DNA of 64,000 nucleotides from Halictus rubicundus (GCF_050948215.1 NW_027488566.1:1229501-1293500); one strand, 5' to 3'. Shown: positions 20,510-31,067, counted from the stretch's first letter. The notes: generated by a model from the sequence alone, not told the origin. Translations and numbers: made by a program.

Positions 20510-21780
20510 GACTGGACAACCCGGAACTAAGGGGAACGGTGGCTGACCTCGAATCGGGAGATCCAGACCGAATGGCGGACCTCTAACCGAAGATCAATAA
20601 GTTAAGTAGTTGTAAATGAAATAAAAATATAGAGGTAAAATAGTAGTTAGAAAATTACACAAGGATACTCGGTAATAGTTTCTCTCTCCCCTCTCTCTCG
20701 CTCTCAGGGACCTGGTAAATAACGGATACTGAAACGTCCGATGCGGGGACCAAGGATCAAGGCGAATGTAACGACTCTGGTGAGGTGACCATGACGAGGA
20801 AAAATTCGGGGTAACTGCAGACCGATGTCTGTGCAAGAAGCTGAAAAAGTGGGACCAGGCTAAGGAAAACCAGCACCTCTGACAAATAACCCTCCTCGGA
20901 CGTCCACTGGGCCAGAACCACGGTGCCTTCTCACTGAAGCCGACGACCCATGCATCTGGACCCTCATCTCCTTAACACCACCCCTGCATACTCAAGCATC
21001 CCTCCCCCCACCAAGCGGAGGCTGACAAGTAAGAAGACAGAAAGATACGTCTGGATAGGAGCGAGAGAGAGAGAAACGTACGATTTCGTAGTGAAGAGAG
21101 AGAGAAACTTGAATAACAGGTAGATAGAATAGGAAAGGCAAGCGAAAAAATTGTAAATAGTAGTAGCATAAAAACGTAGATATAAGTTAGCAGATGGAAA
21201 ATTAGAATAGAGTAGTTTAATTAGTAGGAACTCGACCTAACAGATGGAAACCATCCAGATAATGAAAAGTTAGGAGCTAACGTCAGGAGCACCGAGTATA
21301 TACTAAATAGGGAAAACGAATTAAAGTATAGAAGTAGGAATTAAAATCAACAACAGACCGTAACTAGACAACTAGGGGCTTGTGAAATGTATAAACACCG
21401 AAGTAGACTCTATTTTAGCAAAAACTAGAGCTAGAGATAAATAGGAAAATAAAATTAAAAGGGAAGAGCTGAATCCAAGGAAAGGGAACCGAGGGATAGC
21501 AAAATTGTAAACGATAAATGATGAGGAAATAAAAATAAGAGCGTATGCACGTAGAAAATAAGAGAGAAAGGGTGCACAAGAGATGCACAAAGTAAATAAA
21601 AAGTAGGATAGACGTTACGGGGAAAAAGAAATAGAATATATTGCCATGGACCAAGTATGTAAACACAACGCCTCCTCAGCTAAGCAAAAATCTGAAATAT
21701 AATAAGAATAGTTAAAACATATAGAAATAGAGTTAGAGTCTTAAAAGCAAGTTAACCCAAAACCATAGACATATGTCTAA
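20510..21780 (+). other. R1 LINE 3' region, first part
   Basis: No gene. The plus strand becomes A/G-rich with very frequent TAG and TAA (AGTAGTTAGAAAATAG, AAATAGAG), which explains the Ser/Leu/Phe-rich chance frames on the minus strand. It continues in the same style after the gypsy element at 26652, consistent with one interrupted 3' region. Confidence 0.5.
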
Positions 21781-21976
21781 GGAATTTAAACAGACGGAAA
21801 GCATTAAATCATTTATTAACAACACGTCTTTCTCCGGTGTCCGACCTGACGAGACTGCTCGTCCTTTTATCGTCTCGTTCGTTTTTCGTTTTTCGACGTT
21901 CGTTTTATCAATAATATGAACATATGAGTATTTACATGAACAATATATACAGTGACGGATTAAATCTTAGCTTACA
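21781..21976 (-). repeat. 3' LTR of the gypsy element
   Basis: 196 bp, read on the minus strand from TGTAAGC at 21976. Its outermost base pair has changed, giving GGAATTT instead of TGAATTT on the plus strand. The 53-bp tail around 21964 is duplicated further inside the element at 22017-22070. Confidence 0.9.
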
Positions 21977-22070
21977 ACTCGGCCGTCCTGACGACAAATC
22001 GTCCCGATTTACCGAAATCTTAGCTTACAACTCGGCCGTCCTGACGACAAATCGTCCCGATTTATCATCT
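21964..22070. repeat. Tandem duplication across the LTR/internal boundary
   Basis: The segment ATCTTAGCTTACAACTCGGC and the following 28 bp is present twice in tandem with a period of 53 bp (starts 21964 and 22017). It contains the last bases of the LTR and the adjacent internal sequence, where the polypurine tract should lie, so this copy has two possible LTR/polypurine junctions. Confidence 0.85.
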
Positions 22071-22168
22071 TCAAATCAATCGCTAATCACGGCGCAAAGT
22101 AGAACAAATTTGAACATAAACATAACACGCAAAAGTAACAATGAAACGTTATACATCTAAATCTACAC

Positions 22169-25100
22169 TCATGGTCGCCATGGTCGCATATTAGCGGCTT
22201 CCCATGTCCCACGGTAAGGCGTTTGCGATAATTGGAACCCCTCTACGTCCTTGATTACGTATCGATCGTTTCGCAATACACGATCGATCTCGTACGGTCC
22301 TTTAAACCGCGGAATTATTTTTGTTGACACTCCTGGGGTGCAATCGTAATTTCTGATAAGCACCTTATCTTTAACCCTATATTTATTCGGAGCCGTATGT
22401 CTTTTATCGAAAATGCGTTTTTGCGACTCCTGATTTTTTCGAATTCGGTTACTAGCTTCTTTTCGGACGCTATTCAAATCACGGGAAATACTTATTTTTC
22501 CACAAATCTCCAACATATCACGCAACCCATCTATGACCTCACCACGTTGTCGCATACCAAACAGTAACATGCTTGGACTTTTGTCGGTAGACTTACAAAC
22601 AGTATTATTACACGCAAATTCAACCTCTCGCAATACATTATACCATACCACACCACGCTCACTCATCAATTTGGCGATCATCGGTAAAATTGTGCGGTTA
22701 TATCTCTCGACCTGCCCGTTCGCCTGAGGAGAAGCGGTCGCTATCTTAACATGCTGTATATTATATTCTTGTGTGAACTCATTGAATTCGTGAGACATAA
22801 AACTACTTCCTCGGTCCGAAACTATTCGCAGCGGTCGACTATAATGCTCGAAATACGATTTTAGACACTTTATGACTTCAGCGGTGTTCGTGGTCTTAGT
22901 GGCGTACATTTTTATATATTTGGTGAACGCGTCGATTACAACAAATATATATTTGTAACCCGATTTATGCGCTCTTGAAACAGGAGCTAAATGGTCGGTG
23001 TGTAGGGTATCGAAAGGTTTATCACCCTTCGGTATACAGTGCAAGGTTCCCTCTAACTTTCCGCAGTTCGGCGTGTATGCGATACATTTCAAACAGCCGC
23101 GAATGTGATTCTCGATTTTGGATTTCATATCTGGAAACCAATAACTATCCGCAATGTTTCGCACCGTTTTTTCAATTCCGACGTGTCCCATCTCATTGTG
23201 GTACTTGTACATAATACTTGATTCTAAAGTGCTCGGCACGTAAAACAAAATTCTATCCTGATGCTTCCGGTATACTAGACCGTCTCTCATTTCGTACAAT
23301 TTATTTTCTGAATTTTCTAATTCCGTACGGATTTTCTCGATAACTTTATCGTCATTTTGGCAAAGCGCTAAATTTCTATCGAACGAATTGTCTTCAATCA
23401 CAAAAACCTGACGACTTAACGTGTCTACATGGAGCATACGCGAACCGGCCCTATGCTCTAGCTCGTAATCGTAATTTTGCATTTCAAGCACCCAACGTGC
23501 AATTCGGGGATTCGTCTCTTTTTTATTTAGCGTCAGACTAAGAGCTTGGCAATCCGTAACTATCTTAAACTTTCTTCCTAGTAAATATGTTCGGAAACGT
23601 CGGAGAGCAGAAACGATTGCTAGCGTTTCTAACTCAAAACTGTGATAGCGTGATTCTATCTCAGTCGTGCGTTTAGAAAAGTAAAACACTGGGTGTAGCT
23701 TCTTATCGGCCTTCCTTTGTAACAGGATAGCACCGAACCCCGACGCGCTCGCATCACAGTGCAACTCAGTCTCGTCTTGTGGAGAATAAATACTTAATAT
23801 CGGCGCGCTTAACAATCGATTCTTAAGCGTCTCGAACGCTTGTTTTTCTTTTTCGGCAAACTGAAACTTTGCATCCTTCCTCGTAAGATCGTATAGGGGC
23901 TTCGCGAGGATGGAGAAACCCTCAATAAATTTCCGAAAGTATGAACTCAAGCCCAAAAATCCCTGCACCTCTCGAACGTTTCGCGGAAATGGGAATTTTT
24001 TTACCGCCTCGAGGCCTCGTTCTGTCGGCCTGATTCCTTCGCTTGTTACCGTGTAACCCAAATAATCGAGTTTTGTTTGGAGAAATCTGCATTTATCTAA
24101 CCGTAAATTCAAAAGATTCACTGTCAGTAGTTTAAATACTTTTCGAAGGACTTCTAAATGATGCTCTATAGTCTCAGTCGCGGTGAGAAAATCATCCAAA
24201 TAAACAGATATTTCGCCGTCGTTGATTAGTTCTTTAAAGATTTCAGTGACGTAGCGTTGGAATTTAAGAGGCGCGCCTTTTAACCCAAATGGCATCCTCG
24301 TGTATTCGTATTGCCCGAAAGGTGTTACAAAAGATGTAAATTTAATCGAGTCTTCGTGCATCTTGACATGGAAAAATCCATCCTTTAAATCGAGGGTGGT
24401 AAAATACTTTTTCCCTTCCAGCAAATCTAATTGGTCTTCGATTAATGGCAGCGGAAAGTTATCGCGGATCGTGATTTTATTCAATGTACGGAAATCTACA
24501 CACATTCTAATTTCCCCGTTCTTTTTCTTCGTTAGAACGATAGGAGACGCGTACTCGGATGTGCTCTCCCTAATTATCCCTTTTTCCAATAATCCATCGA
24601 GGATACCACGCAATTTGTTTTTCTCGTCATACGATAATCTACGAGGTGAAAATGAAAAGGGTTTGTCGCTCGTAAGTGTTAATTTCATTGTGTTTTCTAC
24701 ACTTGGCTCCACAGGTCTTTGTGCGTTAATGTACATTTTACTAAATAACTCCCGCGCTCGTGTCTTTACTTCATTAGAAAGGTTCTCGTCAAAACGCATG
24801 TCATCGGCGCTGATGCACGTATTACCCTGATCTACCTCAATGTTCATAATATCGGCTATATCATCACGTTCTACTGTTTCCTCTCTACTCAACGATAAGT
24901 TGGCAATTTTCATGAAATCGCGTCCTAAAACTAAAGGGTTTTTCATCGTTTCGTCTGGTACAACTCTCAACATAACGCAATATTTTTCCGTGTCGTAAAT
25001 AATTGTGGCTTGCGTCTTTCTTAACACGTTCAAGTCGCTACCGTTAATCCCTTGAAACCTATCTGAAACGCGATCGGCTGTAAAACATGTTCTCGGAACG

Positions 25101-26350
25101 CAATTCTCTTTAACAAAAGAAATCGGACTTCCCGAATCGATAAGTGCGTTTACTTTTGAACTGAAACTACCGCACTCGCTACTTATCTGTATTTCTACCG
25201 CTCGCCGAAAATCATCGTCTTCTTTTCGCCCGCGCGCGATGTAGTTGACGTCGTTCCTCGTTGTCTGTGCGTTGCATTGATTCGCTCGATGACCCATCTT
25301 TCCGCACGTGAAACAGGATCCCTTCTCTCTCACTGGTCTTGTACATTCGGCTGAGAAGTGACCTGGCTTGTTGCAATTGAAGCATCTCCGCCCGGTGCTC
25401 GCTGATCCTAGTCCCTCCTTCGGCGATGGTCTTCGTATGGGTGGTCTACCAGACCCATCTGATGACACGACTTTTCCGGACAGCGAAACTCCCTCCGAAA
25501 GTCGTAGTCTTCCCGCCGGCAACTTTACGTTCGTGAAAGCCGTCAGTATTTCGTCCACGGACTCATAACGCTGTACCTTAGCCTGTATTTGCAACTCCCT
25601 ATTCGGTATACCATCGACGACGTAGCTGAGTAATTCTGTTTCCGAAACAGGTACTCGATTTGCAAGGATTGTCTTATCGTGCACATAATCGGTGAAAGAT
25701 TCTTCCACGCCCCACTTCCTCGCTTCAAGCTCACGTCTCAAACATAAAGGATCCGGTCGTTGCCCGTACAGCCTCTTCAACTCTCTCAAAAGCTCGTGGG
25801 CAGTTAAGTCTACGCAGTCTATTCTTGAGTGATACCACTTCAATGCACGACCTGTCAATCTGCTACACACTAAAGCTTTCGCTTGGTGGTTGTCCAACTC
25901 GTACGTCGACAGGAGTCCTCTCACCTGTTTCTCCCACCGATCAAAGTCGTTACTGAATCCACTAAATTCACCCACTATGTCTTTTAACTCTTGCCACTTT
26001 TTCACTCTCGTCCATCCAGATGGGATTGTTTCCGAGCTTGGCGTCTCCGGTAATAACGCCAATTCTCTCCTAAGCAGCTCATTCTCCCGAGCGATAACAT
26101 CTCGTTCTCTTCTTAAAACGTCTAATTCACGGATGGTTATCTCGTCCAGCCCTCTCGTATCGAGTTGGTTTTGAGTCTCGTTGGTCGACCCCGGCAGCGG
26201 TTCTGTCTCGACCTCTGTCATGGCTAATTCTTCCGCTGCGACACCAGCATTCAGTAACCGTTTTAACAGCTCGGCTTTCGTACCGGTCGATTGCAAATTC
26301 TTGGTTTTCAGCTTCTCCTTCAGTTCCGACACCGTAAGGGAACAATTCAT
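22169..26350 (-). CDS. Gypsy gag-pol polyprotein with an N-terminal SAP domain
   Basis: An uninterrupted 1,393-codon frame that encodes all replication enzymes of a Ty3/gypsy element as one protein. Domains in order: SAP-like DNA-binding motif (residues 5-36, LTVSELKEKLKTKNLQSTG); coiled coil near 70-100; gag (about 105-280, with KWYHSRID and YVVDGIPN); two zinc knuckles at about 320-362 (CFNCNKPGHFSAEC, CFTCGKMGHRANQC); aspartic protease (LIDSGSPISF near 400); reverse transcriptase (catalytic YLDD near 716); RNase H (LHCDASASGFGAILL near 862); zinc-binding HHCC of integrase (HNEMGHVGIEKT ... CLKC near 1070-1105); and integrase core with Asp in HTDHLAP, Asp in VSDRGSSF and Glu in NGQVERYNR. 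The fused gag-pol without frameshift and the SAP motif mark a distinct lineage. No env-like frame follows. It starts 106 bp inside the 5' LTR. It is probably functional as read. Confidence 0.92.
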   Translation of the reverse strand: MNCSLTVSELKEKLKTKNLQSTGTKAELLKRLLNAGVAAEELAMTEVETEPLPGSTNETQNQLDTRGLDEITIRELDVLRRERDVIARENELLRRELALLPETPSSETIPSGWTRVKKWQELKDIVGEFSGFSNDFDRWEKQVRGLLSTYELDNHQAKALVCSRLTGRALKWYHSRIDCVDLTAHELLRELKRLYGQRPDPLCLRRELEARKWGVEESFTDYVHDKTILANRVPVSETELLSYVVDGIPNRELQIQAKVQRYESVDEILTAFTNVKLPAGRLRLSEGVSLSGKVVSSDGSGRPPIRRPSPKEGLGSASTGRRCFNCNKPGHFSAECTRPVREKGSCFTCGKMGHRANQCNAQTTRNDVNYIARGRKEDDDFRRAVEIQISSECGSFSSKVNALIDSGSPISFVKENCVPRTCFTADRVSDRFQGINGSDLNVLRKTQATIIYDTEKYCVMLRVVPDETMKNPLVLGRDFMKIANLSLSREETVERDDIADIMNIEVDQGNTCISADDMRFDENLSNEVKTRARELFSKMYINAQRPVEPSVENTMKLTLTSDKPFSFSPRRLSYDEKNKLRGILDGLLEKGIIRESTSEYASPIVLTKKKNGEIRMCVDFRTLNKITIRDNFPLPLIEDQLDLLEGKKYFTTLDLKDGFFHVKMHEDSIKFTSFVTPFGQYEYTRMPFGLKGAPLKFQRYVTEIFKELINDGEISVYLDDFLTATETIEHHLEVLRKVFKLLTVNLLNLRLDKCRFLQTKLDYLGYTVTSEGIRPTERGLEAVKKFPFPRNVREVQGFLGLSSYFRKFIEGFSILAKPLYDLTRKDAKFQFAEKEKQAFETLKNRLLSAPILSIYSPQDETELHCDASASGFGAILLQRKADKKLHPVFYFSKRTTEIESRYHSFELETLAIVSALRRFRTYLLGRKFKIVTDCQALSLTLNKKETNPRIARWVLEMQNYDYELEHRAGSRMLHVDTLSRQVFVIEDNSFDRNLALCQNDDKVIEKIRTELENSENKLYEMRDGLVYRKHQDRILFYVPSTLESSIMYKYHNEMGHVGIEKTVRNIADSYWFPDMKSKIENHIRGCLKCIAYTPNCGKLEGTLHCIPKGDKPFDTLHTDHLAPVSRAHKSGYKYIFVVIDAFTKYIKMYATKTTNTAEVIKCLKSYFEHYSRPLRIVSDRGSSFMSHEFNEFTQEYNIQHVKIATASPQANGQVERYNRTILPMIAKLMSERGVVWYNVLREVEFACNNTVCKSTDKSPSMLLFGMRQRGEVIDGLRDMLEICGKISISRDLNSVRKEASNRIRKNQESQKRIFDKRHTAPNKYRVKDKVLIRNYDCTPGVSTKIIPRFKGPYEIDRVLRNDRYVIKDVEGFQLSQTPYRGTWEAANMRPWRP

Positions 26351-26439
26351 TTTTTAATCGGAATGCACACTTCACACAAACGTCCGTCACGTAACTTAAA
26401 CTTCGACCGACAAGACCGACAAGAAATTGCAAAACGGTT

Positions 26440-26458
26440 GCCTCGATCCCACTTCTGA
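26440..26458 (-). promoter_or_regulatory. Candidate primer-binding site overlapping the 5' LTR end
   Basis: On the minus strand the LTR end runs into TCAGAAGTGGGATCG. From memory this complements the acceptor/T-arm end of insect tRNA-Leu, but offset from the terminal CCA, so the assignment is tentative. No standard TGG-starting site directly follows the LTR. Confidence 0.35.
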
Positions 26459-26651
26459 ATTTAAACAGACGGAAAGCATTAAATCATTTATTAACAACAC
26501 GTCTTTCTCCGGTGTCCGACCCGACGAGACTGCTCGTCCTTTTATCGTCTCGTTCGTTTTTCGTTTTTCGACGTTCGTTTTATCAATAATATGAACATAT
26601 GAGTATTTGCATGAACAATATATACAGTGACGGATTAAATCTTAGCTTACA
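26456..26651 (-). repeat. 5' LTR of the gypsy element
   Basis: 196 bp, TGTAAGC...AAATTCA on the minus strand. It contains TATATATTG followed by TCATATGTTCATATTATTG and ends next to the candidate primer-binding site. It matches the other LTR except at three positions. Confidence 0.9.
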
Positions 26652-27559
26652 TATGTATAGACAAAGACAGTCATAAACATGTGGACAAATAACAAAAACA
26701 AAACCAGTCTGGAAATAAAATCCAGAAACAAAAAGCAACTACAAAATTAGAAAATAGAAGAGAAAGGCTAGAAATAATTAATTAATTAAACGAAGAATAA
26801 TAATTAAAAATGAAACGTGCATTAGAAAGGAGAGAGAAAAAAGATCCAAAGTACGGTGTTTGGGAATGGTTGGCTGGGACAGCCTTATCGGAAGGCTTGG
26901 AAATTCGAGGCGGATGTTCGGAAACGGTTCGGGCGAAAACTCCGTGCGCGACGATACGATACGTGCGGAAAGGTAGGAGAGAGCACGTGGTCGGTTAGTT
27001 TGTACGAGAATTCATGTAACACTTTGTTGAATCACTCTTGTATTTGGTAACAGAAATGTACACAGCCGAAAATAAATGACACGTGTGATCCACTTGACTG
27101 AGTTTGCGATTTACGCGCGATGCGGTACAGATAAACTGTTAAAACGACGGAATCGATTCTCAAGACACGTGGTTGTGCGCCGACGGTTCGCAGAAAAAGA
27201 AGGCCGATTCCGGGAATCGCTCGCGGATGTCGTCACTCGCGAGTGCGACGATTGGCTGGTGTGCCGTGGGCTGATTCGCGGAGAGGGACGTGTTCGAGAA
27301 CTAATTAGCGCCGCGCTTGAGCGCGCGCAGATTGAATTTCGGCGCCGATTCCCAAACATACGGAAACAGCAGAAAAATTGCAAACAAATAGTTAAGTAGC
27401 CAAATTAAATAATAAATTGTAGGAAATTATTGGTAATAGGATTGTTCGGAATGACTGCGGGCGCGTTAGCATTCAGATGTATGTGCGTATGTGTGTGCTC
27501 GCGCGTCGTGGCAAAGATTGTAACAGCTCGGTGACAAAAGTACACCGAGAGGACTCGTG

Positions 27560-27695
27560 TGTTTTGTCGTTGTCAGGTGAATTCTTTAAGTTGTGTTTTG
27601 TCGTTGCCGGGTGAATTGTTTAAGTTGTGTTTTGTCGTTGCCAGATGAATTGTTTTAGTTGTGTTTTGTCGTTGCCAGGTGAATTGTTTTAGTTT
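27560..27695 (+). repeat. 34-bp minisatellite, four copies
   Basis: Four tandem units of about 34 bp, consensus TGTGTTTTGTCGTTGCCAGG followed by TGAATTGTTTTAGT, with a few substitutions between units. It is non-coding. Confidence 0.85.
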
Positions 27696-29689
27696 TGTTA
27701 AGAAGCGAATCGTAGTAGTTAGTTACCAGCGAACCGGCGACCCATCAACACGGCATCCGCACACGCGCCTGAATTTATGTTAAAAACGAATAAATATAGT
27801 TAGTAGGAGTTGGAGATAATCCTGACTGTTGAATCCCCTCCATCCCCTATAAAATAAATAAATAAGTGAATGTCAAATAAATATTAGCTAATCAAACAAA
27901 CAATCATTCAATCGAAAAGCAAAGATAACAGATTTAAGCTCGGCTGAGAAGGCGAGGGTGTAGATCCTGGCTTCAAAATAATCCCTATAGAAATCAGTGT
28001 AGGAAAGTAAAAGGGATAATTTAACACGTAGAACCAACCTACAAAAGATAGACCGGTTCGGATAAAATAATATATATAAATCGCACAAGTAGGTTAGTTA
28101 CTGACTAATATAGTATAATAATGCTTAATCTAACAAGTAGCAAGGAGTAGAATACACTCAACGGCCGTTATACCGTTAGATAAATTACTAATAAGAAAAG
28201 CGAGAGCGAGATGTTCACCCGGCTGCGGTCCAGCAGGCGCAACGGGACGAAAACCTAGAGTAAAAAGGGTCACAGTGACAACAAAAAGAACAGCGACAAG
28301 ATGGCGGCGCGGAAACGAGCACGTGGCAACACACATTATCATTAATTATTCAACAATTAGACAACATCTGTGAACCAAAATGTAAACGTAGCGTTTTTTC
28401 GGTTTGGCAAACATTCTTATATAAAAATTTCGCAGAAATAAGCCCGGGATTAGAATATTTTTCTGGCTTCGAAAAAAATTAAAAATCAAAAAGTGAGAAT
28501 GCTAATAGTAGCAATAAATAATGTAAATCCGAAAGCAGATTTCAAAAAACTCAACTATTAAAGTCACGCGGAGAAAAACAAGACGGGCAAGGAAACAGCC
28601 ACGACCGTTTGCTCAAGACAAAAGATATAAGAAGCAGAGGCTAAAAATTTAAACAACGAAAAAGTGGAGGCCAAACAGGAAAAAACGAACGCGTAGGTCA
28701 CAGTATAAAAGTAACGGTATTCCTCAAGACAGGGATAACGTGAAGGTGAAAACACATAAGAAATTATCTAGCAGAAATACAATAAGAGCAGGCGACCTAC
28801 GACCAGATAGAGGAGGAAGTCGCATACAAAAACAGTGGCGGATAACAATCCCCGGGGTTACTCCAGTTCGTACATACGAGGTCATGTAAAAACTCGCAAC
28901 GGTAAACGAGTAACGGGAGCAGAAGTAGGAGGGGGAATAGAAGGAAGGTCAGAGTACCGCGGAACGACAAATTTCAAATCAGAGCGACTCGAAACCTCAG
29001 GATATACGGTGGTGATTTTCTGATTTTCTATAAAAGTAGCTATTATCAGTCTTTTGTAAGAGTGAAGAGTTAAAACGACTACGGTGATAGTGCAGAATAC
29101 AAATACAAGAACAATTAATTAATTAACTAAGTGAAAAACTAGTAGAACAATTAAGTAATTAATTAGTGAAAAAACGAATAGAACAGTGAAGTGGTTAAAA
29201 TAAAGGGGAAAATACTCTAGTTAAGGGTGTACAGCACCTTGACTCCTTAAATCAATAAAATAGGATAGGAAAGTAATTTAGGATAATATAGTCATAAATA
29301 AATAAATAAAATTAGAATAATTAAGTAAATTAATTAATTAAATAGGTTAGTTAAATACTATTAAATAGGAAATAAAACAACTAATTAGCTACAGTAGTAT
29401 AGGACAATTAATCTAGGTTAGAACAGTTATAAATAAATAAATAAAATTAGAATATCCAATTAGGGTAGTTTAAATATTAATTAGCAAAAATAAGAAATAA
29501 AGCAATTAAATACAGGAAAAATAGGACAATTAAATTAAATTAAATTAAATTAGTGTAGCAAATAAAATAGTTAAGAAAAGTTAGAATAAGCTTTAAATAG
29601 TAGAATAATTACTTAATAAGGTACGACATAGAAAAGCGAAAAGTTCTCCGATCGAGATAAAAATTTAGATTAGGCTGTTTCCGAGGGTG

Positions 29690-30190
29690 AGGAACAAATA
29701 GGGGGGAATTGGGAGAAGGCTTCTCCCCCCTGTGGAAAATTTTGAAAATACCCACCCCCTTGCGAGATATTGACGATAGGAAGGCTGTGATTGATAGAAT
29801 CCGAGAAAGTGACTAGTGAAATTCATAGAGTTCGGCAAGGGCTTTCCAACGAGCCGTCACACGTGTAATTCGGAGCACTTTTAGGATAGCCATATAACGG
29901 GTGTCAAAAAAGTAGCTTTTGAGAAAAAGAATTCTGAGGGCGTGGGTGAGTTAGGTGGGGTATTTTGGGCAGGCAGCTCGGGGTGGGGAACCAGGAGGTT
30001 CCCCGTCGTAAAAAATCACTCCTCTAACCCCCCCCCCCGTTCACGAGATATCGACATATACTAGGTGAACCGAGCGACTGAGAGAAAAACTCAAGATAGG
30101 CCGTTTTTTAGGTAGCCCTAGGGGTAACCAATTCAGCAGAGAGAAGTGGGGCTTTACTATTAAAAACCCCCACTTCCCTCCTGCTCCGAA
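29690..30190. repeat. Hairpin modules with GAGATATYGAC motifs
   Basis: Three GC-rich inverted repeats: GGGAGAAGGCTTCTCCC near 29710, GGGGAACC-AGGA-GGTTCCCC near 29984, and AGTGGGG ... CCCCCACT near 30146-30176. The first two are each followed by a C-run and then TGCGAGATATTGACGATA or CACGAGATATCGACATATA, so the hairpin-plus-box unit repeats. This looks like a duplicated structured RNA or protein-binding module in the 3' region. Confidence 0.6.
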
Positions 30191-31067
30191 CCCCAAAAAA
30201 GGGCTGTTCGAGGACAAATTAGGCGTGCGAGCAAAATAGAGATAGTTTCAAGCGGATTAGGGCGAGTTCCTTCAGATAAGAGTAAACTGAGGCGGAAAAA
30301 ACGTAAATATAAGGGAATATAGGTTAAGTCTAAAACGCGAGCGAGTAAGTAGGATAAGAGTTAAGCGAATTAGAATAAAAATTTTTTTATTTATTTTCGA
30401 AGTGTAAATACAAGAGTACCAGAAAAATCTGAAATCTGAATACCGAAATATAAGTGGAAATTTTGATAACAAAAAAAGGGTATACGTCGTATACATACGG
30501 ACCCACACCTCGGTCTGGGCGAGGACGGCAAGCCCGGCGTCCCGCCGGTCCGGTTGGCGACGAATCCCGACCCCGCGAGCTCAGCAGTAGATAGGAAACA
30601 CAGTTCACTAATAAGGTAGCTGAGCCGCGGTGGTTCCTGCAGTCCACCTGCAGCCCGAGAATCCGATCCCGTCTCCGCCGAACGACGCTCCGCGTTCCCG
30701 CCGTTACCGTGCATCGTACTCGCTCCGTATTCGCGCCGTTCGCGACAGTCGCGTCGCGTAGACTAGGTAGTATTAAGTGCGTGCTAGTTATTTAAGTTAG
30801 AACATAAGTTTTGTATTATCGGGTCGTCCACCCTCATCTGTCCGCAGAGCGGAAGAGCTCCCGACCGGGAGACCGCACCGACCAGCGCCGGGCCCACCGG
30901 CAACCCGGAATAAATAAAGACAGTATTATTTTCTCATAAACCGTAGTCGATTCATTCCGAAACCCGTTGCCCTCTCCAAAGACCCTGGCGGGCTGAGCAA
31001 ATCCAGGAGAGGGCATCCGCGAGCGAAGCTCGCGCTTCACGCCAGCGGGGCTCTACCGTTACAACTT

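Larger units (their letters stand above)
21781..26651 (-). mobile_element. Ty3/gypsy LTR retrotransposon, near intact
   Basis: Two 196-bp LTRs (21781-21976 and 26456-26651) flank a single gag-pol frame on the minus strand. On that strand the LTRs start TGTAAGCTAAGATTTAATCC and contain TATATATTG and AATAAATGATTTAATGC. I count three differences between them, one of which changes the TG at the outer edge of the left copy to GG, so the insertion is fairly recent. TATGT follows the right LTR directly and occurs four bases before the left LTR, so the TSD is not clean. It sits inside the R1 LINE 3' region. Confidence 0.9.
16041..30477 (+). mobile_element. R1-clade LINE, 5'-truncated, with two nested insertions and a very long 3' region
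   Basis: The element starts inside ORF1, with the reading frame open across the left border, and ends with AACAAAAAAA at 30477. GGGTATACGTC at 16030-16040 is repeated at 30478-30488, an 11-bp TSD in the family A LTR. Inside lie ORF1, the endonuclease part of ORF2, a pogo/Tigger-like insertion that replaces the reverse transcriptase, the ORF2 C terminus, a gypsy element (21781-26651), and about 5 kb of A/G-rich 3' sequence on both sides of it. That the whole 3' stretch belongs to this LINE is inferred from the TSD; another captured repeat within it is possible. Confidence 0.7.
26652..30477 (+). other. R1 LINE 3' region, second part
   Basis: 3.8 kb without a recognisable gene. The first 150 bp and 27780-29640 are A-rich with many TTAATTAA and AATTAAATTAAATTAA strings. 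26810-27400 is GC-richer and holds a 107-codon Arg/Glu-rich frame (27076-27399), which I do not regard as a gene without support. 27560-27695 is a minisatellite and 29690-30190 a set of hairpins. The stretch ends in an A-tail and the 11-bp TSD. Its assignment to the LINE rests on position. Confidence 0.45.
8537..31063 (+). mobile_element. Solo LTR (family A) expanded by three nested insertions, TSD ACTT
   Basis: One LTR of about 1.17 kb in four pieces: 8537-8759, 13836-14170, 16001-16040 and 30489-31063. It begins TGCGACGAAATTTTCGCG and ends CCGTTACA, and is flanked by ACTT at 8533-8536 and 31064-31067. Each gap is an insertion with its own TSD. The joined order agrees with the copy at 32441-33657: GAACGAG..CGRCGCYGGTGTYGGG spans the site of the second insertion there without interruption. 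The late part holds AATAAATAAAG (near 30912) and a CTCTCC...GGAGAGGG hairpin. No internal retroelement region is present. Family A is GC- and CpG-rich and is unclassified; the 4-bp TSD suggests a Ty3/gypsy origin. Confidence 0.85.

Noticed and set aside
27076..27399. 107-codon Arg/Glu-rich frame as a gene
   Set aside because: No motif, located in the non-coding 3' region of a LINE, with a frame of similar length on the opposite strand.
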